NCBI GenBank assembly: GCA_902796785.1
Contig: CADBQJ010000261.1
Span: forward strand, 1-7,156
Reading direction: 5' to 3'
Length of the DNA stretch: 7,156 nt
Origin: Fibrobacter succinogenes
GTDB taxonomy: Bacteria > Fibrobacterota > Fibrobacteria > Fibrobacterales > CADBQJ01
Shown one piece after another: positions 5,218 to 7,156 of this stretch; the first letter of the stretch is position 1, and each line of letters starts with the position of its first letter. A program made the translations under genes and the position numbers. The notes beneath the pieces were generated by a model, which was not told where the DNA came from, did no database searches, and saw nothing but the letters and a program-made list of their open reading frames with translations.

Positions 5218-5721
5218 ATGTCGGGCAACCCGCTTCTGCAGCTGGACCCCGGGGTCGCGATCTGGACGCTCGTCGTCTTCGCGATCCTGCTGGTCGTGCT
5301 GAAAAAGACGGCCTGGGGGCCGCTGCTCCGCGCGATCGACGCCCGGGACGAGCGGCTGCGCTCCGCGATGGAGGAGGCCGAGCGCGTGCGCGCCGAGAAC
5401 GAGCGCGCCGCCGGAGAGCGCGACCGCCTGATGCGGGAGACGCTCCAGCGCGCCGACGCGATCGTGGCCGACGCCCGGACGCGGGCCGAGGAGTCCGCGC
5501 GCGCGATCGAGCGCCGCGCCCGCGACGAGCGCCGCGAGATGATCGACGGCGCGGAGAAGGCGGTGGAGTCGATGCGCCGCGCCGCGCGCGAGGAGCTGCG
5601 GACGAAGGTGGCCGACGCGACGGTGGAGCTGGCCTCGAAGCTGCTGCGCCGCGAGCTCGACCGCGAGTCGGGCCGGCGCGTGGTGGACGGCATGATCGAC
5701 GAGCTGGAGGCGAAGGGCTGA
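5218..5721 (+). CDS. atpF: F1Fo ATP synthase subunit b
   Basis: Subunit b is the peripheral stalk that holds F1 against the a subunit. The 167-residue protein starts with a typical N-terminal segment, has one transmembrane helix (about 13-29, WTLVVFAILLVVL) followed by KKTAWGPLL, then a long Arg/Glu/Ala-rich coiled coil (about 36-150) and the C-terminal delta-contact region VADATVELASKLLRREL (131-147). Only one b gene is seen, so the stalk is probably a b2 homodimer rather than b/b'. The ATG directly follows the atpE stop (TAGATG), with GGGA at 5208-5211 as a modest ribosome binding site, suggesting coupled translation. The gene is extremely GC-rich: 49 of the 60 bases at 5461-5520 are G/C. 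Confidence 0.94.
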   Translation: MSGNPLLQLDPGVAIWTLVVFAILLVVLKKTAWGPLLRAIDARDERLRSAMEEAERVRAENERAAGERDRLMRETLQRADAIVADARTRAEESARAIERRARDERREMIDGAEKAVESMRRAAREELRTKVADATVELASKLLRRELDRESGRRVVDGMIDELEAKG

Positions 5722-5722
5722 G

Positions 5723-6256
5723 ATGGGCGCGCGCGCGATCGAGCGCCGGTGGGCGCGGACCCTGGCCCTGCGGGCGGAGAGCTCGCCGGACCCGGAGGCC
5801 GTCTTCGCGGAGGCGGCGCGCCTCGGCGAGGCGGTGGCCCGCGACGGCCGGATCGCCGCGCTCCTGCGCGACCCGCGGATCCGCGAGGAGAGCAAGGCGA
5901 AGGCGCTCGTGGACTGCGACCCGGCGCGCGGCGCCGAGATGCGCGCGTTCCTCCTCTTCCTCGCCTCGCGCGGAAGGACGGCCTTCCTGCCCGGGATCCT
6001 CGCGGCGCTGCGCGACGAGACGGACCGCCGGCGGGGGATCGTCCGCGCGACGGTCTGGAGCGCCGACCCGCTCGACGAGGAGCGGCTCGGGCGCCTGCGC
6101 GCCTGGGCGGAGCGGCGCGAGGGGATGAAGTGCGAGCTCGAGGCGCGGATCGACCCCGGCGTGATCGGCGGGTTCCGCATGCGCCTGGGCGACGAGATGG
6201 TGGATTGTTCGCTGCGGCGCCAGCTTGACCTGCTGAGAAGGCGCCTGGGCGAGTAG
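5723..6256 (+). CDS. atpH: F1Fo ATP synthase subunit delta
   Basis: Delta (OSCP) sits on top of F1 and joins the peripheral stalk to alpha. The 177-residue protein has the usual two parts: an N-terminal helical bundle (about 1-105) that binds the alpha N-termini, and a C-terminal domain with the family pattern [13 protein letters not shown] (112-124) followed by [27 protein letters not shown] (about 142-168). The latter corresponds to the conserved IDP-x-x-IGG-F motif. The start lies 1 base after the atpF stop, with GAAGGG at 5712-5717 (5-base gap) and GGAGG at 5706-5710. The usual N-terminal RRYAxAL appears as [10 protein letters not shown]. The protein is rich in Arg (CGC/CGG), in line with the very high GC of this part. 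Confidence 0.93.
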   Translation: MGARAIERRWARTLALRAESSPDPEAVFAEAARLGEAVARDGRIAALLRDPRIREESKAKALVDCDPARGAEMRAFLLFLASRGRTAFLPGILAALRDETDRRRGIVRATVWSADPLDEERLGRLRAWAERREGMKCELEARIDPGVIGGFRMRLGDEMVDCSLRRQLDLLRRRLGE

Positions 6257-6259
6257 GAG
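6255..6259 (+). promoter_or_regulatory. Ribosome binding site for atpA
   Basis: AGGAG overlaps the atpH stop codon and lies 5 bases before the atpA ATG at 6265, fixing that start. Confidence 0.75.
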
Positions 6260-6264
6260 AACTC

Positions 6265-7156
6265 ATGGACACGACGCTGCGACCCGACGAAATATCGGAA
6301 AAGCTCTTCGAGGAGCTGAAGGCCTTCGAGGGCGAGGGCCCCGACCGCTACGAGATGGGGACCGTCCTCGGGACGGGCGACGGCATCGCCCGCGTGGCGG
6401 GCCTGTCGAACGCGATGGCCGGCGAGCTGGTCTCCTTCCGCGACCGGCCGGACGTGCGCGGCCTGGTGCTGAACCTGGAGGCGGACAACGTCGGCCTGGC
6501 ACTGCTCGGGAACGCGAACGCGGTCGAGGAGGGCGACGTGGTCGTCCTCACCGGCAAGGTGGCCTCGACGAAGGTCGGCCCCGCGACGGAGGGCCGCGTG
6601 GTGGACGCGCTGGGACGCGCCATCGACGGCGGCCCGGCGATCGAGTCGGAGTTCGAGCGGCGCATCGAGGCGCGCGCGCCGGGCATCGTGGACCGGAAGA
6701 ACGTCCACGAGCCGCTCTACACCGGGCTGAAGGCGGTGGACGCGATGATCCCGATCGGGCGCGGCCAGCGCGAGCTGATCGTGGGCGACCGCAGGACGGG
6801 CAAGACGACCATCGCGCTCGACGCGATCGTCAACCAGAAGGGGCGCGGCGTCCACTGCGTCTACGTGGCCGTCGGGCAGAAGGCCTCCACCGTGGCGCGC
6901 GTCCGGGAGACGCTGCGCGAGGCCGGCGCCATGGAGTACACCACGATCGTCGCGGCCTGCGCCTCCGAGGCGGCCTCGATGCAGTACCTGGCCCCCTACA
7001 CCGGCGCGGCGCTCGGCGAGCACTGGCGCGACCGCGGGGAGCACGCGCTGGTGGTCTACGACGACCTCTCCAAGCACGCGCAGGCCTACCGCCAGATGTC
7101 GCTGCTGCTGCGCCGCCCGCCGGGGCGCGAGGCGTTCCCGGGCGACGTCTTCTACC
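6265..7156 (+). CDS. atpA: F1Fo ATP synthase subunit alpha (3' end cut by window)
   Basis: Alpha forms the F1 hexamer with beta and carries the non-catalytic nucleotide sites. The window holds 297 codons of about 500. Visible are the N-terminal helix that meets delta (1-22), the beta-barrel with [10 protein letters not shown] (38-47) and LNLEADNVG (69-77), [13 protein letters not shown] (110-122), the P-loop region GDRRTGKTT (174-182), the Walker B-type [15 protein letters not shown] (263-277) and [18 protein letters not shown] (280-297). The P-loop is odd: the nearly invariant GDRQTGKT has Arg (R177, codon AGG) in place of Gln, and Thr follows GKT where Ala is common. The reading frame is open to the last base, so the gene continues beyond the window, probably followed by atpG, atpD and atpC. 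Confidence 0.97.
   Translation, partial: MDTTLRPDEISEKLFEELKAFEGEGPDRYEMGTVLGTGDGIARVAGLSNAMAGELVSFRDRPDVRGLVLNLEADNVGLALLGNANAVEEGDVVVLTGKVASTKVGPATEGRVVDALGRAIDGGPAIESEFERRIEARAPGIVDRKNVHEPLYTGLKAVDAMIPIGRGQRELIVGDRRTGKTTIALDAIVNQKGRGVHCVYVAVGQKASTVARVRETLREAGAMEYTTIVAACASEAASMQYLAPYTGAALGEHWRDRGEHALVVYDDLSKHAQAYRQMSLLLRRPPGREAFPGDVFY

Noticed and set aside
4894..7077. 727-residue open frame on the - strand opposite atpE-atpA
   Set aside because: It lies antisense to clearly conserved ATP synthase genes, is low-complexity (Arg/His/Ala/Asp-rich), and arises because stop codons are rare in the reverse frames of very GC-rich DNA.

Overview
The window is about 7.2 kb of a high-GC bacterial chromosome carrying a conserved origin-proximal gene neighbourhood. 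The order is rsmG, parA, parB, an M23 peptidase, a bactofilin, atpI-like, atpB, atpE, atpF, atpH and atpA (cut by the window end). All genes are on the + strand and almost without gaps. The rsmG-parAB-atp order is known near oriC in several bacterial lineages (for example Pseudomonas). The inserted M23 peptidase and bactofilin suggest a Gram-negative-type, bactofilin-bearing lineage. I cannot assign a phylum from this sequence alone.

Region 1 (1-226) has no convincing gene. It is AT-rich compared with the rest: I count 46 G/C among the 110 bases 61-170, against 49 of 60 at 5461-5520 in atpF. It holds six DnaA-box-like 9-mers (one perfect TTATCCACA), a tandem 10-bp repeat and a near-perfect parS site. 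It is a strong candidate for oriC or its edge.

Region 2 (227-2504) encodes the 16S rRNA methyltransferase RsmG and the ParA/ParB chromosome segregation pair. A second parS lies inside the 3' part of rsmG, so a complete ParABS system is visible here.

Region 3 (2505-3680) encodes a membrane-anchored, catalytically intact M23 (LytM) peptidase and a bactofilin. These genes appear translationally coupled to parB. Bactofilin/M23 pairs are known cell-shape modules, and their place directly behind parAB suggests a link between origin segregation and local cell-wall remodelling. This is the most interesting biological idea in the window, but it is an inference.

Region 4 (3687-7156) is the F1Fo ATP synthase operon, starting with an AtpI-like membrane protein followed by a, c, b, delta and alpha. 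Ion-site residues in the c subunit point to proton coupling. Oddities are an extra Glu in the c-subunit C-terminal helix and Arg replacing the usual Gln in the alpha-subunit P-loop. The window ends inside atpA. I saw no tRNA, rRNA, CRISPR array, insertion sequence or intrinsic terminator.
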